This document shows positions 46,301 through 57,497 of a stretch of 64,000 nucleotides of DNA, one piece after another. Both the position numbers and the translations under genes were made by a program. The notes beneath the pieces are model-generated. The model was not told where the DNA came from. It did not search any database and was given only the letters and a program-made list of their open reading frames with translations. Location: positions 29,596,001 to 29,660,000 of the forward strand of contig NC_072893.1 of the NCBI RefSeq assembly GCF_027943255.1. Direction: 5' to 3'. Source of the DNA: Anastrepha obliqua (Eukaryota; Arthropoda; Insecta; Diptera; Tephritidae). Numbering within the stretch: position 1 is the first letter of the stretch; each line of letters begins with the position of its first letter.

Positions 46301-49300
46301 AAAAATCATAAATACATAGTTTTGAGGAAAACGCTTTTAAAGTTTTGCTACTTACTTTCGAGCGCTCCGGAGCGCCGAATTGTTAATTGTTGAATAACTC
46401 GAAAATTATTTGTCGGATTCACTTCAAATTTTCATACAATATTTTTAAGATATTATACTTCTTAAGGCAAACAAATTTTTTTTTTTTTGAAAATTTTGAC
46501 TAGCCCTAACGTCTAAATCAAATTCATGTAAAAAGAAAATTAGGCGTAATAGCCTAGTCATAAGATTATGTGCCAGTTTTTAGTGTATATTTAACTGTGG
46601 CGAATTTTCAAACTAATTTCCCATGAAATATTGATCATCTAAATTTAGTTTAGTTGGCGCATGACTACCATTCGGAGAACGTTGGATCGAATGTCCGTGA
46701 AACACCTAAATTAATAAAACGTGTTTTTTTTTTAAATAGCGGCAGGCAATGGTAAAAAAATCTGCCCTTCGGAGTCGGCTTAAAACTGTAGGTACCTCCA
46801 TTTGTGAAACAACATCAAGACGCACACCACAAATAGGAGGAAGAGCTCGGCCAAACACTCAGAAAGGGTGTTCGCGCCAATTATATACATATATATATAC
46901 CATATACAGTTGTGTTCAAAAATATAGTAGTTGGACATGTTAAACAGTGTTAAATTAGCACGTGCTCATTTGTGTTCTAAGAATAGGATGCAAAGAAGAG
47001 AATAGCTATTAAATCCCGTTAGTTTTGCATTGGTGTGTGTAAGCTTTTGATGACTTTTGCGAAATGCACCGCAAAGTGGTTGTATTCTAGTGGGCAGGGG
47101 AAAGAATTGCACGGCTGAGAAAAGAGATTTGATAGTTAGCCTAAGAGCAAAAGGCAAAACGTACAAGGAAATTGAAAAAACACCTACAATGATATTTAAT
47201 ACGATTCATTGTAAAAAAGCCAGAAAATCGGGGTAGAAAACGCCAAACAACCGCTGTCGAAGATAGACGTATTGTGCGCTTTAGCAAGATAAGGCCGTCA
47301 GCATCATCTAAAGTTATCAAAAATGAATGGAATCTCTCGGTCAGTGACATTACAGCCCGTCGTCGTCTGATTGATCAAAATCTAAATGCCAGAAGTCCTA
47401 GAAAAGTACTCCTTTTGACTAGGAAGCATGTGGAAGGACGACTCAGATTTCCAAATGCTTATCTGGTCTGGCCCGCAGAAAAGGGGCGAAACATATTGAG
47501 GACAGACGAAAGAAAAATTGTTTTATTTGGTGGAACAGGCTCTAGGCAGTATGTGCGACGTCCACCAAACACCGAATATAATCCTAGGTACACAAAGAAG
47601 ACAATTAAGTATGGTGGCCTAAGTATAATGATATGGGCTTGCTTTTCTTACAATGACGTTGGCGCTATCCATATGACAAATGGCATTATGGATAGACACA
47701 TTACAAAATACAATGCTACAATATGCCAGTTGACAAATGCCTATAAAATGTACATTTCAACAGAACAACGCTCCGAAACATACGAATAAGCTTGCAAAAG
47801 TTTGGTTTGCATCCGAAAATATCGATCTTATGCTATGGCCACCTCAGTCCCCAGATCTTAATCCGATCGAAAACTTATGGAGAGATGTTAAGCGGGTTGT
47901 GGTAACTGCAAATGATTCAAACAAAGCTGAGCTTTGTCCAGTGGTTCAGGAAGCATGGTCTCAAATCCCCTTAAAGCGTTGTCAGAACCTTATCAATTCC
48001 ATGCCCCGCTGATGCGAAGCCGTTATTAAAAATAAAAGCTGTACAACTAAATATTATACTATAATGGGTATGAAGAACTTAAAAAATCATTTTTGAATGA
48101 AGTTATTTTTTTTTCCTTTAATATAACCATTACTATAATTATGAACAGCCACTTTTCGGTGCAGTTCGCAAAAGTCATCAAAAAATTACACAATTGTATG
48201 CTATTCTTAGAAATACAGGGTTGGCCATATTAAACTGACCCATTGAGTAACCCTATAACTTTTTACTGTAATTTGAAATCTAAGGTTTACGTCAACAAGC
48301 CAAAGACATTAGGCGCACTTAAGGCCAATATCCGACGGGAAATAGCCGCCATATCGGCCGAGACGCTGGCCAAAACTATGGAAAACGCCGAAAAACGGGC
48401 ACATTACGCTATACGAGCTAAGGGCGACCACTTGCGCGATATCATATTCAAAAAGTGATGTAAACGAATCTCCTTGAACTAAATTAAATGTTTTTCACAA
48501 TGAAACACAAAAAAATGTTTCTTTTTCCATATTTTTTTAATAATCACATGGGTCAGTTTAATATGGCCAACCCTGTATATGAAAACCAGTTGAATTTGTA
48601 ATGTTTAACATATAGAAAAATTAATAGGAATGTTGTGAGGTGCTGCACTACTATATTTTTGAACACAACTGTATATAAATTTAGTTTAAAATTAAAATTG
48701 CAACTAAATTTCTGTTCTCTACTCTTGTTGGCATGGCACCATTTTTGTTAATGTTTGTATGTATGTGTGCTTACAAACCTTTTCTTTTCTAAAAGCTATA
48801 CTTTCTACTATTATAAAATATCCTTCTAACCTCTACACGCACTGTACTTTGTAGTCTATTCACCCTAACGCTTATGTATGTAGCACAATTCTTCCGCTTC
48901 CCAAATATAATCGCCTACTTTATGCACGTCATGCACAGATTTGACTTTATACAACTTTCACGCCTCCTTTTAGGTGGTTCTCTAGGCTCCTCCTTCTCCA
49001 GTAATGGCAATGGATCTATATCACAACAACAAGGCGCTACAAATCCACATAGCACACGTGAAACTAGCTTAACGACAATGGCCCTCCCAACTGCGAACTC
49101 GTTTGAGCAACCAACTGCGGCCACGCAGGCAACGCACAGTAGCCAAACTTTAGGTGGCGCAACAACATCAGCTTCCGGTATGGCAAACAACAATATCACG
49201 CACAACACGCAGCATACACATACATACACACACCACAACAATGCGATTGGATCGAGTACGATGCTTGTAACGAGCACTGGTGCCGGTTCGGAACCCGTCT

Positions 49301-49461
49301 CATTGGACTCGCTCTCATCCATGGGCGCTATAGCCAGCACAAGCGGCACAGAACGCACAAGAGATCTGGCACTATGTGCTGTTCTACTTGACGAATGGCT
49401 AAAGGAGTTGGCAGCGATTGCACAGGAGCAGAGTGTGGTTTTGATTAACGATAACCTTTGA
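40328..49461 (+). CDS. FHIP family protein (FTS/Hook-interacting; CG3558-like)
   Basis: The exons are 40328-41088, 41147-41543, 42247-43348, 43407-43922, optional 44594-44632 and 48974-49461, with phases matching throughout. They give 1087 residues, or 1100 with the optional exon. The conserved FHIP core includes DCDPRACYDSFCKHWQQAYD (exon 1), LIPYVHREGSVGHQARDALL (exon 2) and the helical repeat block in exons 3-4 (SLGPFLNAIWGKLQTF). The last exon is Ser/Thr/Gln-rich and then ends in a conserved-looking helix (CAVLLDEWLKELAAIAQEQS). Family knowledge: FHIP joins FTS and Hook in the FHF complex, linking early endosomes (via Rab5) to dynein. The donor at 43349 was chosen over GTAAGT at 43339 because only it keeps GPFLNAIW in frame. 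The last intron (5.05 kb) carries nested transposons. The C-terminal exon is least certain. Confidence 0.9.
43923..45146 (+). other. FHIP intron containing a 39-nt in-frame exon candidate
   Basis: Mostly AT-rich. 44594-44632 is bordered by TTCCTAG and GTAAAT, has the same phase at both ends and would add 13 residues (SSGLSQIYAFF core). It is described separately as a finding. The rest up to the family-C element holds no recognised feature. Confidence 0.4.
45147..46513 (-). mobile_element. Family C TTAA element, copy 4, interrupted by family D
   Basis: In reverse orientation to the other C copies. The left end is GGGGTAGTCAG with TTAA at 45143-45146. The right end is GACTAGCCCTAACGTC followed by TAAA. 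The two halves (45147-45193 and 45927-46513) join cleanly at TTAA inside the consensus AACATAACATTAATACATCG. It lies in the last FHIP intron. Confidence 0.8.
45194..45922 (+). mobile_element. Family D TTAA element, 729 bp, nested in family C
   Basis: The inverted ends are perfect over 19 bases (GGGGGGAAGCTGGTCTAGA and its reverse complement), with TTAA at 45190-45193 and 45923-45926. The interior is AT-rich and non-coding (GAGAAAAACGCGTTTAAAG). It is the cleanest TTAA insertion in the window. Confidence 0.9.
46645..46885 (+). repeat. SINE family S, near-complete copy
   Basis: The head TAGTTGGCGCATGACTACC (box-A-like) and GGATCGAATGTCCG (box-B-like) are followed by the common body (GCGGCAGGCAATGG, CTTCGGAGTCGGCTTAAAAC, CACAAATAGGAGGAAG) and the tail GCGCCAATTATA. 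The first tRNA-like part is diverged. It lies immediately left of the Tc1 element. Confidence 0.6.
46907..48671 (+). mobile_element. Tc1-type transposon, inactive, with nested mariner derivative
   Basis: The ends CAGTTGTGTTCAAAAATATA and its exact complement on the right (25 bp perfect) lie inside TA (46905-46906, 48672-48673). Internal inverted copies (TGATGACTTTTGCGAA... at 47049 against ...TTCGCAAAAGTCATCA at 48167) show long terminal repeats, with a second transposase-site-like TGTGTTCTAAGAATAG. The transposase (about 47110-48012) is frameshifted near 47205 and 47745. The DDE core reads TDERKI, then QQNNAPKH where Asp is expected, then LNPIENLW, so one catalytic acid is lost as well. It lies in the last FHIP intron. 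Confidence 0.9.
48216..48575 (+). mobile_element. 360-bp mariner-type derivative inside the Tc1 element
   Basis: The ends are CAGGGTTGGCCATATTAAAC and its complement GTTTAATATGGCCAACCCTG (20 of 20), with TA on both sides (48214-48215, 48576-48577). The frame 48243-48458 retains a transposase C-terminus (SKVYVNKPKTLGALKANI, ending HLRDIIFKK). The catalytic region is deleted. It landed within the right terminal repeat of the host Tc1. Confidence 0.9.
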
Positions 49462-50527
49462 TGGTGGGGTAAACAGGGTCGCAAGCGAAAGCTGTGTTGT
49501 TGACCGGAAGTGGTTGTTTTGCTGTGGAGCACACACACACATATAAATAAATATACATATTCGTGTGAGAAAAGCTTTATCCTTAAGGTAAACACATATG
49601 GTTGCACAGAACAATGCCAATTGAGAAAATATTATATACAAATTGTACCGTTCATTTCGTCGAAGAGCAATTTCCAGTTACATTGTACCTACATTACATA
49701 ATTATTAATTGTCTTTCCCTATTTTTACAAAAAAAAAATTTAATTGTAAGTTTTAGCTACACAAGAAATCTGTACACAAAGTGAATGATGCTTTCATGAA
49801 GAAATTTTGAGATTCCCTGCTTGCAACGCTGCAAAGTATTTTATATTTGTTTGTCTATATTATAATTTGTCATAATTTAAATTAAACATAAATTTGTATG
49901 TATTGCATAACGGATTGCTATCAAGAAGATCAAAAAGAGAAAATTATTAACTGCTTATAATTTTGTATTTTGATATAGAATATTAAATTAAGATTAGGCC
50001 GAAAAAATGTAAGACAAAAGCGAACAAAGCAGAAAGTGCCTCATGAATTCATGTGTACTTTTTACTACTCATACAAACAAAATATATACATAAATACGGT
50101 TATAAGCTTTGCTACGGGCGAGGTGTTCAATATAAAGAAGTTGTGGTATTTTTTGAAAACATTTGCTTATACAAAGTGAAAACATTTATAACATTAACAT
50201 TTACATGTACAATATAGTATAAATATATTTGTGTATGTAGTAGAAATGCACTTTATTGTAAATTCAAGTAAAAGCGTATCCTTACAATCCCATATTTAAG
50301 CCAGATGAATGTAATCAGCTATCATGATTTTGCATACATTGTATATTATTGTGTGAAAATTAGATATTCTTGATTATTTTGAAAATGCATGTAAAAAAAT
50401 GAACAAAGTGATTACATCGATTTATTAATAAATTACAAAATAAGCAAATATTATACCTTTATCCAATATACAAAATTCCACTTGTTTTTTTTTTTATTAT
50501 TATTATTGTTTTTTTTTTTTGTATTTA
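49462..50527. other. Interval between FHIP and TUG 3' ends
   Basis: The two genes converge here. AATAAA near 49545 may be a FHIP poly(A) signal. The rest is AT-rich; T-runs and ATT repeats at 50485-50520 lie just beyond the TUG stop. No other gene is seen. Confidence 0.4.
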
Positions 50528-53500
50528 TCAAATCATACTGTTAAGATTACTATTTTTCTGTTTTTTCGGTATGGCACCCATCGATGTGTCGGCACTTCTT
50601 TGCTCGTTTTGCTCACGCAGTAAGGAATCACTACCGTCATTTGCACTTGATTTTGAGACTCTAGCATTCGAGATACTAAAAATAAAGCATAAAAACAATT
50701 CAATCAAGTTAAGGGGTTAGGGGTAGTCAGAATTTTCAAAAAAAAAAAAATTTTCTTTTTGCAATTTCTTAAAGTATAATAAAGGGTGTTACAATAACAG
50801 ATGTTACGCATGAATGGATTGCGCTATCGAGAGATTATTAACGATTTTTTATGGCCGATATTGGATGGTATTGATCTGGACAACGTTTATTTTCAACAAG
50901 ACGGCGCTACGTGCCACACAAGCAACGAAAGTTTATTTGACTCCCTAAATACTTTTTAAATTTTTATTTTGCAGAGAAAATTTTTTCCATAACCTTTAGT
51001 ACCAGTGTTGCCAGACTTTTTCGAAACCATTGATCTTTTACGGGAAAAGTTTCCGGACCGTGGTATCTCTCGAAGCGGTGATCACAATTGGCCGCCGACG
51101 TTTTGTGATTTATGGTAACACCTTGTGACTTTTTTCTTTGGGGCCACATGAAAGAGAAGGTGGTCGATTCCAGGGTCCATGGTCGATTCAAGACCTCAAA
51201 GATGGAATTCGTGAGGCTATCGAGGGCATAGGGCAGCCACTTTGCAATTCGGTTATGGAAAATTTCATTAAAGGAATATTATCCTGTAAGCGTGGTCGTC
51301 GTGGTCATTTGCCTGATGTTATTTTCCACTATTAACGGCATACCTTCCTCTTTATAATGAAATAAACATCCGATCATTTATATTAAAAAATAGCATTTTT
51401 TTGAATATCAAAATAACACCTCTTATTAGACAACCCTATATCTTAAAAATATTGTGCGAAAATTTGAAGTGCATCCGACAAATACTTTTCGAGTTATTCA
51501 ACAATTAACAAAGGGCGTTTGGGCGCTCCGGAGCGTTCGAGAATAAGTAGCAAAACTTTAAATGCGTTTTTCTCAAAACTATGTTTTTTGAACTGGTGAT
51601 CATTGTAACTTAAAAACCGCTTGGTACATTTCAATAAAATTTATACTGCTTTTGAAAAATATAAAAAAACTCGTACCTGATCGAAGACATCTCGTTTTTC
51701 AAAAATTTCTATTTTTTTAAACAATTAATTGTCGGTTTTTTGCTCGCAAATCTGAAATATATTTCCTGAGGCTGCCATATGGTTAATATTGATCAGGCAC
51801 AAGATTATCTATTAATAAAACTAATTTCTCTCGCCCGATTGACTTTAGTTGAATCTCCAAGGACTTTTGATGATCACCGCAAGGGACTTTGGAGAAACGA
51901 GCTGCACACAAACAGCGATAACTCTTACAATTATTTTTTTTTTTTTGAAATTTTGCTAAAGTCAAGTCGAAACACGATTTATTAATGTTATGTTTTTATT
52001 TTTTTTAAATAAAGCAATTGACTAGCAAAGAAAAAATATTGAAAATCATAATTTTTTCGGGCCTCTGACTACCCCTAACCCCTAAAAACGTGAAACTTTC
52101 AACATTTTGTGAAACATCAGCTATGAGTATTTCCCATCAACTAAGAGTGGTTGCACTACTAGCCCCGTCTAGTGTACCGTACCTCAGTATTTCCCAAATT
52201 TATTTAGCTTAATAACACTCACCGCATTTTATTTGCTGCATAAAATGCGCCTTCTACAGTTGTGAGCTTATCCTTCAGCTCTGACTTCAAATAGATCGGT
52301 TCAACTGATTTATTCGCCATATTAGCATTTTCCTCCTTATCTTGGAAGACGAAGTGCAGCACTGCAGTAGGCACGAAATTTAATTCCAACAGCGATTGAT
52401 CCAAAGGCAAAATGTATTTCGGAGGTATGGTAACTGAGAAAAAAAAAATATTTATTATGCGTTCTATAACTGAAAAAAATACGCACTTTGGCGGACCTTT
52501 ATGAACTACATAAGAAAATATTTTACAAAAGAAAAGAAACTAGTAGAGAAATTAGGTACTTTTTGCTATAGAAGTATTTAAAATAAAGCGATTATTGTAG
52601 ATATATAAGGGTAAGTCCAAAATAAACAAGACTGAGCTGAACTAGAAACGACAGAAGCATTGTGCTGATAATTCGAATTTAATTATTCAAAATAGTTCCC
52701 TCTGGCCTCGATGCACTGCTTTGCGCGATCTAAAAGCTTTTCGAGTGTTTCAGATCATTGACCGAAATGTCCCTCAGAATGTCGGTACAAGCCTTTTAGT
52801 TGGCCTCTACGGACGCAAAACGTTTTCATTTGATGGTCAAATGAAATTTTCCGAATAGGTAGAAGTCACAAGGAGTCATATCAGGCGAATACGGTGAGTG
52901 ATTGACGGTTAAAATGCGATTTCTAGTCATAAATCAGTCACAAGAGTGGATCGATGAGATGGTGCATTATCATGCAATAAGCGCCAGCTTCCTCCTTCGG
53001 TGAAACGTGCACAGACCTTCCGTGAGCCCAAATGATCGACGCTTTGGAGATATTCAACTCCGATTCCATGAATTTCAACGATGATCTCGGTTCATTTTTG
53101 ATAAATTTACGATGGAGTTTTCGGTGATTACTGATTTTGGGCGCCCCGTATGTTCTTTGTCATTTATGTCCTCACAACCATCTCTGAAACGTATAAACCA
53201 CTCATGAACTCTGGCCCGATATAGACAATCATCGCCATAAACTTTTTTCATTAATTTAAATGTTTCGGTAAACATTTTACCGATTTTAAAACAAAATTTG
53301 ATATTAGCTCTTTGTTCGAAACTCATTTTTGTACTGATGGCACAAAAATACTGACGCTTTAGACGCAATAACTTCGCTTCCACTACACCGAATGTCACCA
53401 AGCTTTCACTGGATAATCAGCTGGGGATTTAACTTCCAACACACTAACTCATTAAAAAGATGGCACCATCAAAAACATTTTTATGACGCCAGTCTTGTTT

Positions 53501-54967
53501 ATTCTGGACTTCATCTTGCATAAATCATATGAATATAAAAAGTTGCAACACTTACACAAATAGAAATTTGCTTTTTCATCGTGCAAGAACTTCCGCACAA
53601 AATCCACAACATCGGATATTTTATCGATGGGCTTGAAAATACCTTGAAGTACAAATCGATCTGGAAATTGGATTCGTAACACGCAATTCTTATATTGCCC
53701 AATTTTGTTCAACATAGTTTTTTGCTCTTCCAGTTTACGCAATCGTTCAGTGAGTAGCGGTGAGTTTTCATCACCTTTTGACACCTTTTTTAAATCGCGT
53801 AATACCAATCTAAGGTCTTCAACTGTTAAATCGAAGAATGAATCAGGTAACTCTTCAGCCTGAGTTTGTGTATCATCCAGAGAATAAAGCACAGCGTTTC
53901 GTTCGCCAATCTAAAATTATTATTCGAATAAATCATTTTTCTTATTCATCCAATGAGAACACACTTTGAAGTGGTCTCACTTACAATATGCACTTCCGGC
54001 TCTATATCCATTTCGTCTTGTTCTTGGTCTGCTACATCACTGAGATTTTTGGCAGTATTCTGTGCATGGAACGAATCTTGTATAGAATAACCGGTGCCCG
54101 AACCCCAATCGTACTTGGGTTTTTGAGTTTCATTGTCCATGGAAGACGCATCGACGGGTGTGATCTCCTCCTTAATATCACTTTTCTCATTAATCTCGCT
54201 ATTCGATTTTTTAAGTGACTGTACTAAATCTTTCGTTATTGCAAATCCCCCACCTCCGCTTTGTTTGACTGTACTATTTTGTGGAGCCACCGTTGTTGCT
54301 GCTATATTTTCATCAACTTTGACTGTTGGTGGTATGTAAACATTGGCTTGCCTTAAAATTTGATAATGTCCATAATTAAACATAAAAATTAAATGGATTT
54401 TTACACTTACGACTTCAAATCTTCCGCCGTTTTATTTATGACTCGAATCATCGCCCGGCCTTCGATAATACCTAATGACTTAAGCGTCGTCTCCTGCATA
54501 CGCTCTTTACCGATAATATCTTGCCGCATATAAATCGCTACGGGGCTTGTATAACTCTTTATTGCTTCAGCACCGAGCTGTTCTATCACTTGCCAAAGGC
54601 TATTGTTGGGCTTAAACTGGCCTTGAGCACGCGATCCATCTTCCAGTTGCACACAAATGTTTACGTTTGACTCGGTCCGTCTGCGTTCGGTGTGTGACAT
54701 TTCCAATAAGCAATTGTTAGGAAGCCCGCTAAAGCGAAACATTTGAGTGAGGCCGACTTCTTTGTTGTGATGCTTTAGACAGTATTCATTACTGTCTAAA
54801 TCGTGTTTCTGGCAAACCTCTTCTAAAATCTAGCAACATTGCAGGTTGAAGGACAAAGTCTATTATTGGTAGAGCAAGCAAATTACCTGTAGTATAGTCG
54901 TATTAGGTGTAACCTTAACATTTTGCCTTCTATTATTCGGTGTAAGGACGGTAACTTTTCCTTCCAT
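50528..54967 (-). CDS. TUG/ASPSCR1-like UBX-domain protein
   Basis: Six exons on minus, 54967-54887, 54829-54411, 54351-53985, 53910-53556, 52433-52223 and 50675-50528, are all in phase and give 526 residues (human ASPSCR1 is about 550). Residues 1-80 are the N-terminal ubiquitin-like TUG domain (KVTVLTPNNRRQNVKVTPNT). A second ubiquitin-like part follows in exon 2 (NVNICVQLEDGSRAQGQF). About 364-440 is the UBX domain (LRIQFPDRFVLQGIF, then FYLFTIPPKYILP across the exon 4/5 junction). The basic tail is IPKKQK. Family knowledge: it binds and disassembles p97/VCP hexamers and, in mammals, tethers GLUT4 vesicles; the likely Drosophila counterpart is CG33722. Two introns are loaded with transposons. 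A DRE-type palindrome lies upstream at 55301-55312. Confidence 0.92.
50713..52082 (+). mobile_element. Family C TTAA element, copy 3, interrupted by a mariner
   Basis: It starts GGGGTTAGGGGTAGTCAGAA with TTAA at 50709-50712 and ends CTGACTACCCCTAACCCC, followed by TAAA. The two halves rejoin at AAAGTATAATATCTTAAAA once the element 50782-51438 is removed. It lies in the last TUG intron, opposite to the gene. Confidence 0.85.
50782..51438 (+). mobile_element. Mariner-type element, 657 bp, internally deleted
   Basis: The ends are AAGGGTGTTACAATAACAG and, read inward from the right, TAGGGTTGTCTAATAAGAG. TA flanks it (50780-50781, 51439-51440 in duplicate form). The decayed transposase gives a frame with FQQDGATCHTSNESLFDSL-like text near 50890-50945, then TPCDFFLWGHMKEKV and LCNSVMENFIKGIL. 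It is inserted in the family-C copy. Confidence 0.75.
52609..53520 (-). mobile_element. Mariner element in TUG intron 4, next to the splice donor
   Basis: The inverted ends are AAGTCCAAAATAAACAAGAC (left) and AAGTCCAGAATAAACAAGAC (from right). The minus-strand frame starting near 53326 encodes the N-terminal mariner HTH half (MSFEQRANIKFCFKIGK, then YRARVHEWFIRFRDG). Further on, SPDMTPCDFYLFGKF marks the third catalytic region, but the middle with the second Asp is missing. About 0.9 kb remains of the usual 1.3 kb. It is non-functional. Confidence 0.85.
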
Positions 54968-55300
54968 ATTTTTCTCTTGAAATATGTATGTATGTCTCTG
55001 AAAATTTTCAACCACGTCAAATTTCGCCTGCCGGCTTTATAGAAACTGAAACAAGACAAAAATTAGAAAAATAAAAAACTTAGATGTTAAAAGAAAAGAC
55101 ACACTCGTAAAAATAAAATTCGTATAGAAATGCTGCTATTCTTTTGATAAGAATACCTCGAAAGAGATCAAAAAAAAAAATATTGTGCAGAACGAAAAGA
55201 ACAAAAAGAAAAGGCTGAACTACAGTTGATTATAGTGATTGGCAATTGATTTTGGGTAGTTGTTAAATACCTTATTACGTGTACCGAAAATATATATCAC

Positions 55301-55312
55301 GGTATCGATACC
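55301..55312. promoter_or_regulatory. GGTATCGATACC palindrome upstream of TUG
   Basis: A 12-bp perfect palindrome containing TATCGATA (DRE core) lies 334 bp upstream of the TUG start codon, next to TATATATCAC. It is a likely element of the TUG promoter by analogy with fly DREF/BEAF sites; binding is inferred. Confidence 0.5.
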
Positions 55313-55319
55313 GATTTTA

Positions 55320-57497
55320 GTTAAAATTTATGAATGTCAATTAACCATGGTAAATTTATGAACCAGTATTATCCCGTTATATTAGAAGTTAATTTCAAGG
55401 AGGAATCTACGCTGAAAACCTGGTTGAACCTATAAACAAAAATTATATTCTATTCAGAAAAATGTGCAATCAAGCTTCTGATGATAGAGTTGCAGGTGTA
55501 CTCAAGAAAAATTTCTCCAGAAACTATATTGGACAGTAGTTCGCACTAGCACATAGGAGTTGTTATCCATACTTCACCTTATATGCTTCTATAGCACAAC
55601 AACCGGGTACGATTTATGCACTCGGGAACCAATGAAGATTGCATAAACTTTAAAGCGATGTATATGTTGTACAGCGATTCAAAATAAAACTAATCCACTG
55701 GGCAGTTCATGTCGTTTGAGTAAATTTAAACGCTACTATTCTGAAAGCAGTTTTTCAAAGAAAAGGTGGATCACATTAGATTTTGTTAAGAAAAACTCAC
55801 TGGACACCCTTGAGGGTGAAATGGGCCTCAAAACGAAAATAGGACTCTTCTCTCAATCAAAATCCAGCTTCTCCGCTGACTATTTCGTGTCGTGTGAATG
55901 GATTCAAATTTTTAGGTTCTGAAAGTATAAATGAAGATGAGATCGGGAAATTTATGTATTATTCGCACAGCGAACAATTGTTTCTTCTTGCAATTTGGTG
56001 GTTTGAATGGTTTTATGGTCTGTTTTTTGTTGTTTTCTGTATTTGTTTACAATGTGATTGAAATTTTCACATCCAAAACAAAAAAATGGCAAAAAAAATT
56101 GCCTATAAATTTTGCTTTTGTTCTACTGCCAACATCTTGTATGTATTCTCCTTGAATATACGTTTATGTACGTTTCCATGGTGGGTATTCTTTGGGAGGA
56201 GAGAGTTGGCTAATCGAAAGCTGTTAATAAGACTTATATACATATATTAAATTATAGTCTTATTTAAGTGGTGAAATTTCTCTATTAACTCAATTAATTT
56301 TACCGTATCATGTGCGCACTCGAAGTTTGGGCTTGTTTAAACCACGTAATAACACCGGCAGTAATACAGCACTTATAAAATTTGTAACCCTTTAGCCTAC
56401 GCTAAGCTGATACTTTTCTCACGGTGGAGCGAATTCAGGTGATGAGGCCATCATCAGACCCACAGCGATTTTAAAGGAATCAGCTGATTTCCTGATGTAG
56501 CAGAGGATATGACAGCGGTTTGTTTACGACGAAACTGAAATTGTGTTAGTGATATAAGAAAAATTCAATGCAGCCATCTGAACAACGATTGATTGGAAGC
56601 GTACGAAGAAGAAGGGCTGGAATTTAGAACAATGTATATTTTGGAATTTCTGGCAAACTATAATGTTTTTTTTAATGAAACTTGGTGGAGATGTTAGTGA
56701 GGTGTTAAGGAACACTCTTTATAACTTTAAATTATTCGGGAAATAATAATTTTTTAATTATTTACATTCAAAATGCCCTCGGGAACTTCACTATAATTTG
56801 CCACATTACACTCTATATTTTTTAACATTTCCTTCTACCTTCTACTTTTCTGATGTTCGGCACTAATTTTTTTTAAATGGGTCAAGGTGAATATGTAAAT
56901 AAAAATAATGGAGTTTTGTACAAATATTTTTATTGATAATTTCTATGCTGATAAAAATTTGCCATTAAAATGATAAGGAAAAGAATGAGGCAATCGTGCC
57001 AACAAAATTTGTATGATGCCAACTTAAAAGATCCAAAAAAACGACCGAGTTTTGACGCTATAATTTTCTCAAAGTTGCCAGAATTTTACATCAAACGTTA
57101 TACTTTAAAAAACGTGCAACACAGAGGTTGTGATTGCAACTCGAACGATTTATAGAGAATTTCATTATTTTTATTTATATCACCTCCATACGCAAAATAA
57201 GTGCAGCACAATAGAAACATTTATTCATATGAATTTACGTTCTCTGAAACATTAGTAACAGGGTTACTAACATTTATATGTGCTGCAAAATTGCCGCTTT
57301 ATTACGCGCCTCGAACAAGCCCAAAAGTATCGAGTATTTACTCGCAAGTATTGGTATCGAGAAATCGCTATTTCCATCTTAAGGTTTCTTGTAAATAAGC
57401 AGGAAAATTTTCGTACTTTTTCTTTTTCTTTTGAAACTTACAAAATTTTAAAGTGTTTAAAAAACTTATTGAAAAACACCGCCATACAATTCGCAGA
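55320..57497. other. Intergenic DNA upstream of Pcmt
   Basis: Frames of 60-75 codons (55716-55922, 55931-56155, 56970-57155, 57280-57537) have no recognisable domain and no splice context I could use. The last few hundred bases probably contain the Pcmt promoter and 5' UTR. Confidence 0.35.

Noticed and set aside
48915..49607. 230-codon minus-strand frame
   Set aside because: It is antisense to the FHIP last exon, whose plus frame is in phase with the rest of the gene.
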